A stretch of 64,000 nt of DNA from Desulfosarcina ovata subsp. ovata (GTDB taxonomy: Bacteria > Desulfobacterota > Desulfobacteria > Desulfobacterales > Desulfosarcinaceae). Made by a program: the position numbers and the translations under genes. Shown piece after piece: positions 1 through 9,017 of the stretch. The stretch's first letter is position 1. Every line of letters begins with the position of its first letter. The stretch covers positions 7,379,501 through 7,443,500 of the forward strand of contig NZ_AP021879.1 in NCBI RefSeq assembly GCF_009689005.1, in the 5' to 3' direction. The notes beneath the pieces were generated by a model. That model saw nothing but the letters and a program-made list of their open reading frames with translations, was not told the DNA's origin and did no database searches.

Positions 1-582
1 CAGGGCCAGAGCAATGATGGCCGAACGAATATCCCCAGGGTTGTCAACAACACCACTGGTCATTGATAGCGTGGCGCCGTCCCCGTCCAGGTAGCTGAAA
101 CTGCTGTCTGCCGGATTGATGTTTTCCAGAACGGTTCTGGACGACTGGCTGGCTGTGCCCTCATCGGCGATTTTAAGGAGCCGGTTATTGGCCGTATCGA
201 TCTGATAGGTAATGCGTTCCCCACTATCGTCGTCAATGGTGCCGGTGTAGTCGTTCATGGTGATGTTGTAGTCAATGTCTTGGGTAAAGCGAAGCTGCGT
301 GGCCGTGGCCACCTCGATTCCCGCATCGGCCTCCCGTTTGGGATCGAAACCGGCGTTACGGATATCCAGCGTGATTCGCTCCATGGTCCGGCGCAGTTCC
401 TGTTGGGTCTCGGAAACCGCTTTTTCGGCCATGTACGACTTGCTGAGCCGGGTGAACATATTGACAATCAGAACCGAAACAACCGCCGTGATGGCCAGTG
501 CGACCAGGATTTCAAGTAGCGTGAAGCCATCTTCGCGACGGAACCGCATCCTACTTTTATTATTTAATTTTTCCGTTTTCAT
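1..582 (-). CDS. Type IV pilus minor pilin, PilW-like (partial, cut by window edge)
   Basis: The frame is open from the window edge to an ATG at 580-582 and encodes the first 194 residues. It has a prepilin peptidase site (REDG|FTLLEILVALAIT) followed by one hydrophobic helix of about 22 residues, the hallmark of type IV pilins and pseudopilins. The segment after the helix (QELRRTMERITLDIRNAGFD) is typical of PilW-type minor pilins, which prime pilus assembly at the inner membrane. With the ATG at 582 the leader is 19 residues; an in-frame ATG at 549 would give a more usual 8-residue leader, and neither has a good ribosome-binding site. The C-terminus lies outside the window. The call as a prepilin-like protein is firm; the PilW subtype is inferred. 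Confidence 0.85.
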   Translation of the reverse strand, partial: MKTEKLNNKSRMRFRREDGFTLLEILVALAITAVVSVLIVNMFTRLSKSYMAEKAVSETQQELRRTMERITLDIRNAGFDPKREADAGIEVATATQLRFTQDIDYNITMNDYTGTIDDDSGERITYQIDTANNRLLKIADEGTASQSSRTVLENINPADSSFSYLDGDGATLSMTSGVVDNPGDIRSAIIALAL

Positions 583-1042
583 AGGCGCTTTGGGCTTGTG
601 GGTTGATGAATGGGTGCCGGTTCCAGAAAATACAGTCTGTTGCTTTTTAACCTGGTTCAATTTTGCACTCTCCCAATGAATTCACCTTCTGTTTGCCGAA
701 TATGATGTTGCAAGTAATGTTACAGGTAATCAATATTCGTACCAGAAATGACCAATAGCGACCACATTAAGAGATAAAGATGATCAATGCGTCACTTTTA
801 ATAGAGATTTTAATTCTTGTGGGATTTTTTGTTGACCGTAGAACTGAACTGGATTCAGTGGCGTCGCTATTCCGGTATTAAAAGTTATAATAGGAGCGTT
901 AAATAATTTAATAGTGTGAGGGTAACATTCAATTCAGATGCGTTCAATATACCGGCTCACAAAATGATAGCAAGGGAAGATTGTCGGGATGGGAGGCAAC
1001 ACAAAACCGAATTGTTAAACGGACTGTTTTTTGTCCAACGCC
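583..1042. other. AT-rich intergenic gap, no gene seen
   Basis: About 460 bases between the end of the subtilase gene and the pilin start. No long frame with recognisable protein similarity is visible on either strand. The pilin frame stays open upstream to about 679 and contains a possible TTG start preceded by GGGAG, which would add 32 residues ahead of the ATG and a very long leader; I consider this unlikely. No convincing terminator was found for the subtilase gene. Confidence 0.5.
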
Positions 1043-2449
1043 TCACTCTGTTGCCGTCAGCCGCTTCAGGATCGTCGTCCGGTCGGCCTCGGGATTTTCG
1101 TTCAGGATGGCCGCCACCCGGCGGGCGGTGTAGGCGGTGGCGATGGAGGTGCCGGCGTAGCGTCCGGCCTCTCCATTGTAGCCCACCGGCAGGTCGGCCA
1201 TGCCCGGTGCGGAAACGGCTACGAAATCACCATGGTTAGACTGGTCCCAGGCGTTGCCGTCCGGCGTGAGGGCGCCAACCCCGATGACATTGTCATAGGC
1301 CGCCGGGTAGACCGGGTCACCCGTGGGGGCGTTCCCCGCGGCAGCCACCAGCACCAGCCCTTTGCTGCTGGCATAGCCCATGGCCGACTCAAGCAGGGTG
1401 CTGGTGTTTTCCGAGCCCCAGCTCAGGCTGAGCACGTGCGCACCGCTATCAACGGCATAATCGATGGCCCGCATCAAGGTGTAAGTGGAGGTAAACCCAT
1501 TGTCGTCAAAGGCGCGGATGGCCACCACCGGACTGCCGCTGTCGCTGTCGCTCTCCGACGAAACTCCCAGCGGAGTGACCGCCCCGGCGGCGATCAGCGA
1601 CATCTGGGTGCCGTGGCCCAGGGTATCGCCGACCTCGGCGCCCGGCGAGACCGCATCATAGGCGGCCCGGATGAACGGACTGTCGCCATAGTCGCTGCGC
1701 AGACCGCTGTCCATGACGGCAACGATGGTGTCGCCTGTCGAAGGAAAGCGTGACTGGGATGGGGCCGAGGCTGCCCCCGCAACGATGGTCGGGGCATCGC
1801 CTTTCAGGGGATAAGCATAGTCCGGTTCGGCATTCTGAACCCCCGGGGTGCCGGCAATGGCTGAGGCAATGGCCGCGACATCACTGCCGTGGGGCAGGCG
1901 AATGCGGACGACACCCAGTGGGACATAGGCATCCAAAAGGGTGGCGCCCAGTCGATCCAGCAGAGATGCCAGGGCCGCTTCGGTCATCTCGGGAGTCAGG
2001 CGCAGGAGCAGAATGTCCCGGACCTGCCAGGTGCCGTCAGCCTGCTGTACCACGGCCAGATTCGTTTTGGGCTGCAACGTCTGGGCCCGTGCCTCCTGGC
2101 CTTTGTAGAAAATCCGCACTTCCCACAGTTGCGGTTCGCCGGTGGGGGATGATTTGTCTTCGCGCCAGATCAGCGCATAATCGGCCGATTTGAGAATGCT
2201 CGACAATGCGGCGGAAATCGGGCGGTTGTCAAATCGGGCGTTGATGATCGGATTGATGCGCGGATCGATACGGATGCGCAGCCCCTGGGCGGTCAGGCGC
2301 TCCAAAATGGTGGCCAGGGGTTGGTTCCGCACATGCAGTGTCAGCCGTTCGCCGTTCAGGCGGACCAGGGGGGAGAGGATTTCCGCATTGGCCGACACCG
2401 AACCCAAAACGATAATAAGCGGTATAAAAAGCCAGGCAAATCTGTTCAT
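1043..2449 (-). CDS. Secreted subtilisin-like serine peptidase (S8) with STN-like N-terminal domain
   Basis: Predicted exported protease of 468 residues. The start chosen (ATG at 2449) gives a clean signal peptide ending ...GSVSANA|EI and sits 35 bases after the upstream gene. A longer reading from 2563 would overlap that gene and only adds a basic tail. After the signal, residues about 33-97 resemble an STN (secretin/TonB short N-terminal) domain. The C-terminal half is a subtilase with the full triad: Asp247 (VAVMDSG), His279 (GHGTQM) and Ser435 (AGTSIATAY), plus the oxyanion Asn373 (AAAGN). It lies between an AsmA-family gene and a minor pilin on the same strand, so a role in the periplasm or in surface protein processing is plausible but not shown. 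The protease fold is certain; the substrate is unknown. Confidence 0.88.
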   Translation of the reverse strand: MNRFAWLFIPLIIVLGSVSANAEILSPLVRLNGERLTLHVRNQPLATILERLTAQGLRIRIDPRINPIINARFDNRPISAALSSILKSADYALIWREDKSSPTGEPQLWEVRIFYKGQEARAQTLQPKTNLAVVQQADGTWQVRDILLLRLTPEMTEAALASLLDRLGATLLDAYVPLGVVRIRLPHGSDVAAIASAIAGTPGVQNAEPDYAYPLKGDAPTIVAGAASAPSQSRFPSTGDTIVAVMDSGLRSDYGDSPFIRAAYDAVSPGAEVGDTLGHGTQMSLIAAGAVTPLGVSSESDSDSGSPVVAIRAFDDNGFTSTYTLMRAIDYAVDSGAHVLSLSWGSENTSTLLESAMGYASSKGLVLVAAAGNAPTGDPVYPAAYDNVIGVGALTPDGNAWDQSNHGDFVAVSAPGMADLPVGYNGEAGRYAGTSIATAYTARRVAAILNENPEADRTTILKRLTATE

Positions 2450-2483
2450 GATGGCCGTGATCCCTTTCCGGGGCCTGCCCCGT

Positions 2484-5400
2484 CTATGGCTGAGGTGCCG
2501 TTTGTGGCGCACCATCTGCTTTTTTTTCCTCTGAGGACGCGTCGCTCGCCAGGCTGGCGGCACTTTCGACCAGCTTGAAAGGCGCCTTGAGAGTCCGTTC
2601 CATGAGGTTGAGGAGCCCTTTGCCCACTGCCGATGGCGACATGGGCACCACCGATAGGTCGTCCAGCGGGCCGTGGACCCGCAGGGGGATGGAAATCAGC
2701 GACCCGCCGGTAAGATAACCGATGATCGGCACCTTGCCGACAATCCGGTCAATGGTTTTCAGTGGTGCCGCCAGCAAGTAGATATCGGCCGTTTTTTCCC
2801 CAATCTGAATCTGACCTTCACCGGTGATTTTCAGGGAGTTGCCGTCCAGCAGGACTTCCGTCAGATGGATCCGGCCGCCGTCGATCGTCGCTTCTATCCG
2901 GGCGCTGCTGTAACCATAGCCTTTTTTGTTGAGATCCGATTCCTTACCGGTCAACAGTTCGGTGATATTGAGGGCCGAAAAAATTTTCATCAGCACACTG
3001 GAATACTCGATGCGGCCATTTTTCGACGAGACGGTCAGCGATCCGGTCAGGGCACCGGAAAAATCCTTTTGGGTCGCCGGCATATGGATTTCACCGGAAA
3101 GGTCGTAGCGCGCGTCGGCGGTTACCGGGTTTGGCAACAGGCAGTTGGCACTTTCCTGCAGTGACGTTCCACTGGCTTTGGGAAAAATATCCAGGCGAAT
3201 GCCCCGGGGAGAAAAATCCAGCTCCCCGGGAGTGGCGATGCCGCACAGCAGCGCCTTTTCCAGCTGAACATGGATGCTCTGGCCGGCAACGGTGACGGTG
3301 GCTGACAGCGGTGACCAGGTAAATGCGTCGGCGCTGAACCGCTCGGTGCGAAGGTGCACGGTGCCGTGAGGGATTCCACCAGCCGGGGCTGCCGTTTCTT
3401 GATCGGAATTGGTATGCGTTTTCTCGGAGAACAGCTTTTGAAGCAGGGCGTCGTCCAGTTGGTCGGCATCCACGGTCAGTTCGAATGTGGGAGCGCCGTC
3501 CGTGTTCGCCACACTGCCGTTGACCACCAGAAGGCTTTTGTCCACGGCGATTTGGGTGGCGGTGAAGGTTGCTCTGTCACCAACCCCGGCGATGGAAAAT
3601 CTGTCCAGAGTCACGGGGATGGGGGTCAACCATTTGAGATGCAAGCCGTCTCCGCTGACATTGCCCGTGAATGCGGATCCAATCGGTTGGGCCATGTCGA
3701 TGCAGGCGGAAAAATTGCCCTGGACCCGGCCGGAGAGGGTCTGATTGTGTCTGAGCAGCTGATCCACGGTTTTCTTTTCCACATTGCCGGAAAATGTCAA
3801 GTTGACAACATCGCCCTGCCGTGAAGCGGAAAGCGTTGCCGTCGAATGGCCGTCGGCAAAGCGCAGGTCGCTAATCCCCCAGGTGTCGGCCGTACGGTAC
3901 ATATCGGCACAAAGGTCCACGCCCCCGGCGGTTTTCAACCGGCCTGCCACTGCTACTGCCATTGCATCTTTGCCGTTCCATTGGATCTTGACCCCTGAAA
4001 GGGCCACCGGTGGCTTGATCTGTAGGTACGCGGGTATCGGCAGAAGGGTGCTCAGCCAATCGATGGCTGCCGGTCCCATGGACCCGTCAACCTCGCAGGA
4101 AAGTGACTCAGGATGGAGTATACCGCTGGATTGGTGGGCGGCCTGAAGGGTGGTATCCAGAAAATGGACACTGACGCCGCTGGATCGCTCCGCCCCGGGG
4201 ACGTAGGTAATCGTTCCCCCCGACAGGGTGATCGGGAAGGGCGTATGGGGGCTGGTCAGGCGGACCGCTTCGGGAGTACCGGTGATTTCCAGTTGCCATT
4301 TCTCGGGATGTCCCAGCGGCCCATCGATTTTCAGACGGGACAATTGGGCGCTGCCCGTGACCGCACTGATATAATTCCTGGCCGCCTCCAGCCCCTTGAA
4401 GTGGGTCAGCCAGGGAAACAGGACCGCCGCATCCACCTGGGCCGACGAGGTGTCGATGGAGAGGGTGGCCCTCTTTTCCCAGTCGATGCGGGATTTCAGC
4501 TGCTTGAAGTCGATTCCCTGGAAATGGCCGCTGACATTTTTAAAATCCACCCGTTTGTCGATATAGACCACGTCGCCATCCATCTGCTCCAGATCGGTAT
4601 CGATCTTCGGGATGGTGATTCGCCCCTGCGAGAGATGGCCGGTCGCCACCATTTTCTTTAGCTGCCATCCATGATTTTCATTCTCGAAGCCGGCATAATA
4701 GGTGGCACCGGTCAACTGGCCCGTCCGCGCCACGTTAAAGGCCGTGCGGATGGCGCGCTGGTCACCGGCAATGGTCCGGGCGACATTCCCGGCAACGGCC
4801 ACATCCAGCTGCCGGGCAGCGGCACGCAGGGTAAGGGTCGGATTGCCGGTGCCACCTGCTTTTCCAAGGCTGGCGGCAGCCGACAGATTCAGCTTCGGGT
4901 GCTGGGTGGCAAGCCTGTCAATAACAAGCGAGAGGTCGCCATGGTCGTACGAAAGGGTACCGGTGCTATCGGCTGTGTTCAGTGCCAGTGAACGGTCATT
5001 GCGTGTGACCGTCAATTTTGGGGCCTTGATGCGGAATTGAATTTCTGCGCTGTCAAAACTGTCCATGCGAAAATTCATGTTGATGGCCGCCTGGCTCGCC
5101 TTGGCACCGATTCCTCCAGGCAAGGCGGCAAAGGCGAGAACCGGCTCCACGTCAAGGCCCGTCATGGCAATGGTTCCAGCGGCCCGAGCAGCATGGACGT
5201 CCGCGTGGGCAGACAGGTCGAAGACGCCGGTGAGGGTGGATCTGCCGTGGATTCCCAGTGACAGTTGCCCATCTTGATTTTCAAAGGTGGCATCGATGCC
5301 GGAGGCCCTAATTTCCGTTAATCCTCCAGGGGTGAAGCGGATCCTTCCATCACCGATCTCCAACTCGGTTCCCGGATCGATGCTGGCCAGCATACCAAAG

Positions 5401-5849
5401 GCGTGTTTGAGCAGCGTATCAATCCGTTTCGCCGGTAAATCCTGCCCCTTCCCATCCGCTTCATCCGCTTTTGCCTGTGGTCCGCCGGGTTCTTGCAGGA
5501 TGCAAACGTCAGGGCGATCCAGGGTCAGTCGGGATACGCTGAAGCGTCCTGACAATGCCGGCCGCAGGGCAGGATAGAGCGATAGTTTGCGGGCCTTAAG
5601 ATCGAACGTCTGCGGTTGAAACAGATGCAATGCGTGGGCTTCCAGATGGGGGATGGGCAGAAGGCTCAGTTCCAGTCGGGCATAATCCAACTGGCCGCCG
5701 GTGGCCTGGGCGGTTTTGGTGACCAGAAAGGTTTTCACCATTTCGCGATTGGAGAGAAGGCGAGTGACCAAAACCGCGGATAGAAGCAAAAACATGGAGA
5801 TGACGGCGCACCCGAGGCTGATCATGAACAGTTTTCTGGTGCGGCGCAT
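2484..5849 (-). CDS. AsmA-family / translocator-like envelope protein
   Basis: A 1121-residue protein with one N-terminal membrane anchor (about residues 7-30) followed by a very long, beta-rich, low-cysteine periplasmic region. The opening after the anchor (LDYARLELSLLPIPHLEAHA) and the C-terminal block with the repeated pattern GRIHLTEVLLDGNSLKITGEG and PLRVHGPLDDLSVVP are characteristic of AsmA/TamB/YhdP-type proteins. These form hydrophobic grooves thought to move phospholipids between inner and outer membrane. The stop is followed 35 bases later by the subtilase start, so the two are probably co-transcribed. No obvious catalytic motif is present. AsmA superfamily membership is confident; assignment to a named member is not. 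Confidence 0.85.
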   Translation of the reverse strand: MRRTRKLFMISLGCAVISMFLLLSAVLVTRLLSNREMVKTFLVTKTAQATGGQLDYARLELSLLPIPHLEAHALHLFQPQTFDLKARKLSLYPALRPALSGRFSVSRLTLDRPDVCILQEPGGPQAKADEADGKGQDLPAKRIDTLLKHAFGMLASIDPGTELEIGDGRIRFTPGGLTEIRASGIDATFENQDGQLSLGIHGRSTLTGVFDLSAHADVHAARAAGTIAMTGLDVEPVLAFAALPGGIGAKASQAAINMNFRMDSFDSAEIQFRIKAPKLTVTRNDRSLALNTADSTGTLSYDHGDLSLVIDRLATQHPKLNLSAAASLGKAGGTGNPTLTLRAAARQLDVAVAGNVARTIAGDQRAIRTAFNVARTGQLTGATYYAGFENENHGWQLKKMVATGHLSQGRITIPKIDTDLEQMDGDVVYIDKRVDFKNVSGHFQGIDFKQLKSRIDWEKRATLSIDTSSAQVDAAVLFPWLTHFKGLEAARNYISAVTGSAQLSRLKIDGPLGHPEKWQLEITGTPEAVRLTSPHTPFPITLSGGTITYVPGAERSSGVSVHFLDTTLQAAHQSSGILHPESLSCEVDGSMGPAAIDWLSTLLPIPAYLQIKPPVALSGVKIQWNGKDAMAVAVAGRLKTAGGVDLCADMYRTADTWGISDLRFADGHSTATLSASRQGDVVNLTFSGNVEKKTVDQLLRHNQTLSGRVQGNFSACIDMAQPIGSAFTGNVSGDGLHLKWLTPIPVTLDRFSIAGVGDRATFTATQIAVDKSLLVVNGSVANTDGAPTFELTVDADQLDDALLQKLFSEKTHTNSDQETAAPAGGIPHGTVHLRTERFSADAFTWSPLSATVTVAGQSIHVQLEKALLCGIATPGELDFSPRGIRLDIFPKASGTSLQESANCLLPNPVTADARYDLSGEIHMPATQKDFSGALTGSLTVSSKNGRIEYSSVLMKIFSALNITELLTGKESDLNKKGYGYSSARIEATIDGGRIHLTEVLLDGNSLKITGEGQIQIGEKTADIYLLAAPLKTIDRIVGKVPIIGYLTGGSLISIPLRVHGPLDDLSVVPMSPSAVGKGLLNLMERTLKAPFKLVESAASLASDASSEEKKADGAPQTAPQP

Positions 5850-6078
5850 TTTAAATGGTCCTTATCGCGTGGGGCCGGAACCGATCCGTTGGTATCAAGG
5901 GGTGCCGTTGTGGGTCTGGTCGGGCCGCATGCGTGCCCGGTGAGGTGACCGGTATCGGACTACGGTTCGGTCCGGCGATCCATCAGGATTTTCTCCAGGA
6001 TCACCTTTGTGATCGAAATTGTATAGCATATTGGGCGCACATTTGGATAGGCCGAAACCAACTAATCAGACGCGGGGA

Positions 6079-6732
6079 TCAATCAATTTCAGGATAGATG
6101 CGTTTTTTGCAGGGCGGGCAAATGGTGTGGGAAAAATCAGCCTCGGAATGCATGGAGACATACTCTTCGACCTGCCACCACTTGCCATCTTCGTCACGGA
6201 TTTTTTTACACCCCGAGCAGATGGGCAACAGGCCGCGGAGCATTTCATTTTCCGCTTGCAGGACTTTCTGCTGGCCCAAGGACGCTTCCAGCCGTTGGAG
6301 CAGTTCGTTGCGCTCTTGTTCAATGGCCCGCTGGCTGGAGATATTGCGCATGACACCGAAAAGCTGGATTTCATCGGTTTCCCCCTTGAAAAACTTGGCC
6401 GTGATTTCGACCCAGAAACGGGATCCATCCTTGTGAATGAGTTCCAGTTGCGCAGTCCGCTTGATGTTTTTCCCCAACCGGTATTTGCGATATCCTTCGG
6501 CCAGGTACTCCATTGCTTTCCTATAGGAATGGGGCATTACACAATCATTGATGGGGATCCGAACCATCTCATTCGTGCCATAGCCGATGATCTTTTCAAT
6601 GGACGGGCTGATGTAGAAAAAGGTCATCGTTTCCATATCCACGACAAAGATTACATCGACAATGGCTTTTTCAATGAGTTTGTACTGTTTTTCGTATCGG
6701 GCGATTTTTTTTGTAATGGATTTGTTCATCAT
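6079..6732 (-). CDS. PAS-domain protein with C-terminal Cys motif
   Basis: About 217 residues from the ATG at 6732. Residues about 18-135 form a PAS sensor domain (KLIEKAIVDVIFVVD, then the PAC-like GSRFWVEITAKFFKGE). A short coiled coil (QRAIEQERNELLQRLEAS) leads to a C-terminal module with PICSGCKKIRDEDGKWWQVE and ICPPCKKRIYPE. That tail is common on deltaproteobacterial PAS proteins and histidine kinases and supplies two CxxC pairs that could bind a metal. No kinase, cyclase or DNA-binding domain follows, so it is a stand-alone sensor or adaptor. It is downstream of the diadenylate-cyclase-like gene on the same strand. The start is uncertain between tandem ATGs at 6732 and 6729. Confidence 0.8.
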   Translation of the reverse strand: MMNKSITKKIARYEKQYKLIEKAIVDVIFVVDMETMTFFYISPSIEKIIGYGTNEMVRIPINDCVMPHSYRKAMEYLAEGYRKYRLGKNIKRTAQLELIHKDGSRFWVEITAKFFKGETDEIQLFGVMRNISSQRAIEQERNELLQRLEASLGQQKVLQAENEMLRGLLPICSGCKKIRDEDGKWWQVEEYVSMHSEADFSHTICPPCKKRIYPEID

Positions 6733-6871
6733 TGTTTTCAACCATGATCGTTCCTGCCACGTGGGGTACATCGGCGATTTTGGCGACGATCTTTAGGCGA
6801 TTTCCGCCAATCGCCTTAGCGATAATGCCAAGACCGACCAATGCGATGAATTGGTCAAATTCAGTCGCCAT
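6671..6871 (-). CDS. Possible small protein between cyclase-like and PAS genes
   Basis: A 66-codon frame beginning with an ATG that overlaps the stop of the diadenylate-cyclase-like gene by 11 bases, with GAGGAG about 13 bases upstream. The product begins MATEFDQFIALVGLGIIAKA, hydrophobic and then basic, and resembles nothing I recognise. It overlaps the start of the PAS gene by about 60 bases, which argues against it. I list it as possible only: overlapping stop/start coupling favours it, while the long downstream overlap and lack of known family count against it. Confidence 0.3.
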   Translation of the reverse strand: MATEFDQFIALVGLGIIAKAIGGNRLKIVAKIADVPHVAGTIMVENNDEQIHYKKNRPIRKTVQTH

Positions 6872-8303
6872 TGCGGCGGACCCACTCCTCGAGAGGGATC
6901 GGTGTGAGAATAAGATGGGATACCGGCTTCCATTGGCAGGCGGCGCTGGCTTCGATGCCTGCCTGAATGACAGATACCGGCCGGTCCGACGAGACCACCA
7001 CCACAATAACATTGTCATGCTCGGCGGTAAACCGAAGGGCTGAATTGTAGCGTGCCCCGCGTGCCCGATTTTCACCCGGGAAGGAGCGTCCGTCCAGCAG
7101 ACAGGCGAATCCGTGAAGGTGCATGTCCGCACCGATGTGCAGAGCCCCGTCTACCCTGAACAGGGATTTGGCCAGATTGAGAATGGCCGGGTCGCGAAGG
7201 TCCCGGGGACGCTCGAAGGACTGTCCGGAGATGAAAATCGGCGTCGGGTTCAGGTCCAGCACGATGGTGGCACCATGTTTCTGGTCCACGGCCTGATGAA
7301 CCAGGGCTGCCACGATCTTAAAGAGGGTGTTGCCGATTTCTGCATCCAGTTCGCTTTCCAAAAACGCCTCTTCCAGGTGAACCAGGTTGGCCCGTCGGGT
7401 CGTGGACTGGTAGGTGCCGTCGGCAAAACTGCAGACCGTCTCGTCGACTACCCGCAGAAAGCCGTGGCCGCCTTTGAAATCAGCGGTGATGGTGAACGAT
7501 GGCAGATTCTCGGTGGCGATGCCGGCCACGCTCTGTCCATCGGAAATCAGCTTTAAACCGGCCTGTTCCACTGCGGCCAGCAGTTTGCGGACGTGTTTGA
7601 TGTTTTCCAGGGCGGGCTGTTCCGACGGTGAAAAGTGGACCAGAAAAGGGATTTGTTCAATCGCGTGGGGCTCGACAAAAACCAGCTCGCCGCGGGGCCA
7701 GGCGCCTTCTTCCCGGGTGCGGGAAAGTTCCAGAACGGCATCCAGGATAGGATAGATGCGCAGCCGGGTGTCCCAGCCCAGTATCATGTTCATGCGGTCG
7801 ACCACATCATCGCGGACGGCATGGGCGGCATACTCACGCAGAAAGCCACCGGAAATTCCCGTATACAAGGTGCTCTCGCTGGCCATGTCGTGAGAGAAAC
7901 GCCAGGCGGCGTGTTCCAGCCACCGTTCGGTAGGGCCCAGGCTGCACATGTCCGGGTGATGTTCGGTAAACCACATTTGATAATAGACCGCACCGGATCG
8001 GCCGCCGTAGGAGATCAACCCCGTCAACTGCAGGTTTTTTTCCGGCATGATATGATTGAATTTTAAACTGCCAGGGCGCATTGGCGGGCGGTTTCGCCAC
8101 TCCCGGTTTTCCAGAAAGAGTTCCCTGAGTCGGGGCTCGTGTCCTGACAGAAGATGCTGGGGGTCGAAAACATAGGCTGGCGCATCCGGGGCCATCGCAA
8201 AAAGAATGGCCGCCCGGCTGGGTCCTGAGAAGTGGGAGAGACCGTCGCGAAGCCCGTCAAGGGTATCTCCGAGGCAGTGGCGGATAAATGTGTTGAGGGT
8301 CAC
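6861..8303 (-). CDS. Diadenylate cyclase-like protein (DisA_N/DAC domain), variant active site
   Basis: 480 residues from a GTG start preceded by AAAGG. The C-terminal third matches the DAC domain that makes cyclic di-AMP from two ATP: the DGA motif is at 385-387 (VDGALHIGAD) and the second motif is in the expected place at 418-420 (GARYNSALRF), followed by a typical hydrophobic strand (NVIVVVVSSDRPVSVIQAG). In canonical enzymes the second motif is RHR; here it reads RYN. The N-terminal 250 residues are unrecognised and probably sense something. No DisA helix-hairpin-helix or CdaA membrane segment is present. A PAS-domain gene follows on the same strand. Domain membership is confident; catalytic competence is open. 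Confidence 0.75.
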   Translation of the reverse strand: MTLNTFIRHCLGDTLDGLRDGLSHFSGPSRAAILFAMAPDAPAYVFDPQHLLSGHEPRLRELFLENREWRNRPPMRPGSLKFNHIMPEKNLQLTGLISYGGRSGAVYYQMWFTEHHPDMCSLGPTERWLEHAAWRFSHDMASESTLYTGISGGFLREYAAHAVRDDVVDRMNMILGWDTRLRIYPILDAVLELSRTREEGAWPRGELVFVEPHAIEQIPFLVHFSPSEQPALENIKHVRKLLAAVEQAGLKLISDGQSVAGIATENLPSFTITADFKGGHGFLRVVDETVCSFADGTYQSTTRRANLVHLEEAFLESELDAEIGNTLFKIVAALVHQAVDQKHGATIVLDLNPTPIFISGQSFERPRDLRDPAILNLAKSLFRVDGALHIGADMHLHGFACLLDGRSFPGENRARGARYNSALRFTAEHDNVIVVVVSSDRPVSVIQAGIEASAACQWKPVSHLILTPIPLEEWVRRNGD

Positions 8304-8490
8304 ATCAACCTTTCGGAAGTTTTCTGATGCAGAAAATGAGCCACATAATCCAATTTCTCACCGTTCTAATCAACCCTGACGATTTTGTCAATCGATCGAA
8401 CACGGCGGGGTTTGCATTTCCGCACTATTATCGGGTGAATATATGATCATACAACTTCCCATAAATTATTACATCAAATTAACAATTTTC

Positions 8491-8518
8491 TTGATTTCCG
8501 TTTTTGTCATGCTATGAT
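8491..8518 (+). promoter_or_regulatory. Sigma-70-type promoter for the cold-shock gene
   Basis: TTGATT (8491-8496), 16-base spacer, TATGAT (8513-8518), with an AT-rich stretch upstream. A start near 8525 would give a 5' leader of about 120 bases before the ATG at 8645, as is usual for cold-shock mRNAs. Confidence 0.6.
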
Positions 8519-8644
8519 CTGGAACAATCGAAGGTTCGTTTCAGTTTGGCGGGCCGGTTTCGTTATGAAGGTGGTCGTCATGTTCGCCCAGTGGCACCCT
8601 TTATGGATGAAGCAAGAGAATTTTTTCGAAAGGAGGGTGCCAGC

Positions 8645-8845
8645 ATGGTTAACGGCGTAGTAAAGTGGTTTAACAGCAGTAAAGGCTACGGTTTCATTGA
8701 GCAGGAAGATGGGCCGGATGTATTTGTCCATCATTCAGGAATCAATGCAAGCGGGTTCCGGTCTCTCAACGAGGGCGACCGGGTGACCTTTGAGATCGTT
8801 CAGGGGCCGAAAGGTCCTGCCGCCGCCAACGTTACTGTTGTCTAA
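8645..8845 (+). CDS. Cold-shock protein, CspA family
   Basis: 66-residue single cold-shock domain. RNP1 is KGYGFIEQ and RNP2 is DVFVHHSGI, the nucleic-acid-binding strands of the OB fold. It binds single-stranded RNA/DNA in the cytoplasm as an RNA chaperone. The ATG at 8645 is preceded by a strong AGGAGG; the frame is open 141 bases further upstream but that part is the untranslated leader. A rho-independent terminator follows, so it is monocistronic. Family assignment is certain; whether it is cold-induced cannot be read from sequence. Confidence 0.96.
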   Translation: MVNGVVKWFNSSKGYGFIEQEDGPDVFVHHSGINASGFRSLNEGDRVTFEIVQGPKGPAAANVTVV

Positions 8846-8865
8846 GCGCAAAAACTGAAAATTAG

Positions 8866-8909
8866 AAAAGGGGGAGTGGGCGTGCCAACCGTCCACCTCC
8901 CCTTTTTTT
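8866..8909 (+). terminator. Rho-independent terminator after the cold-shock gene
   Basis: A-rich 5' side, GGGGGAGTGG pairing imperfectly with CCACCTCCCC around a short loop, then eight T residues. Confidence 0.85.
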
Positions 8910-9017
8910 TATTGAATGCCCGGTTTTCCTGCTGCCTGCGATCCAGTTGCCGGCAGCCTTTTTTCTTCCCACCGATGATGCCCTTCGCTTTATAAAAATG
9001 TCGATCGAGGAGTTAAT

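Noticed and set aside
1031..1753. Long frames on the strand opposite the subtilase (and similar frames opposite most GC-rich genes, e.g. 10238-11374, 15592-16440, 17817-18791, 52713-54398, 55876-57108, 60830-62407)
   Set aside because: They are antisense shadows of well-supported genes, have low-complexity His/Gly/Gln-rich translations and show no family motifs.
2450..2563. N-terminal extension of the subtilase
   Set aside because: It overlaps the end of the AsmA-family gene and would bury the signal peptide behind a basic tail.
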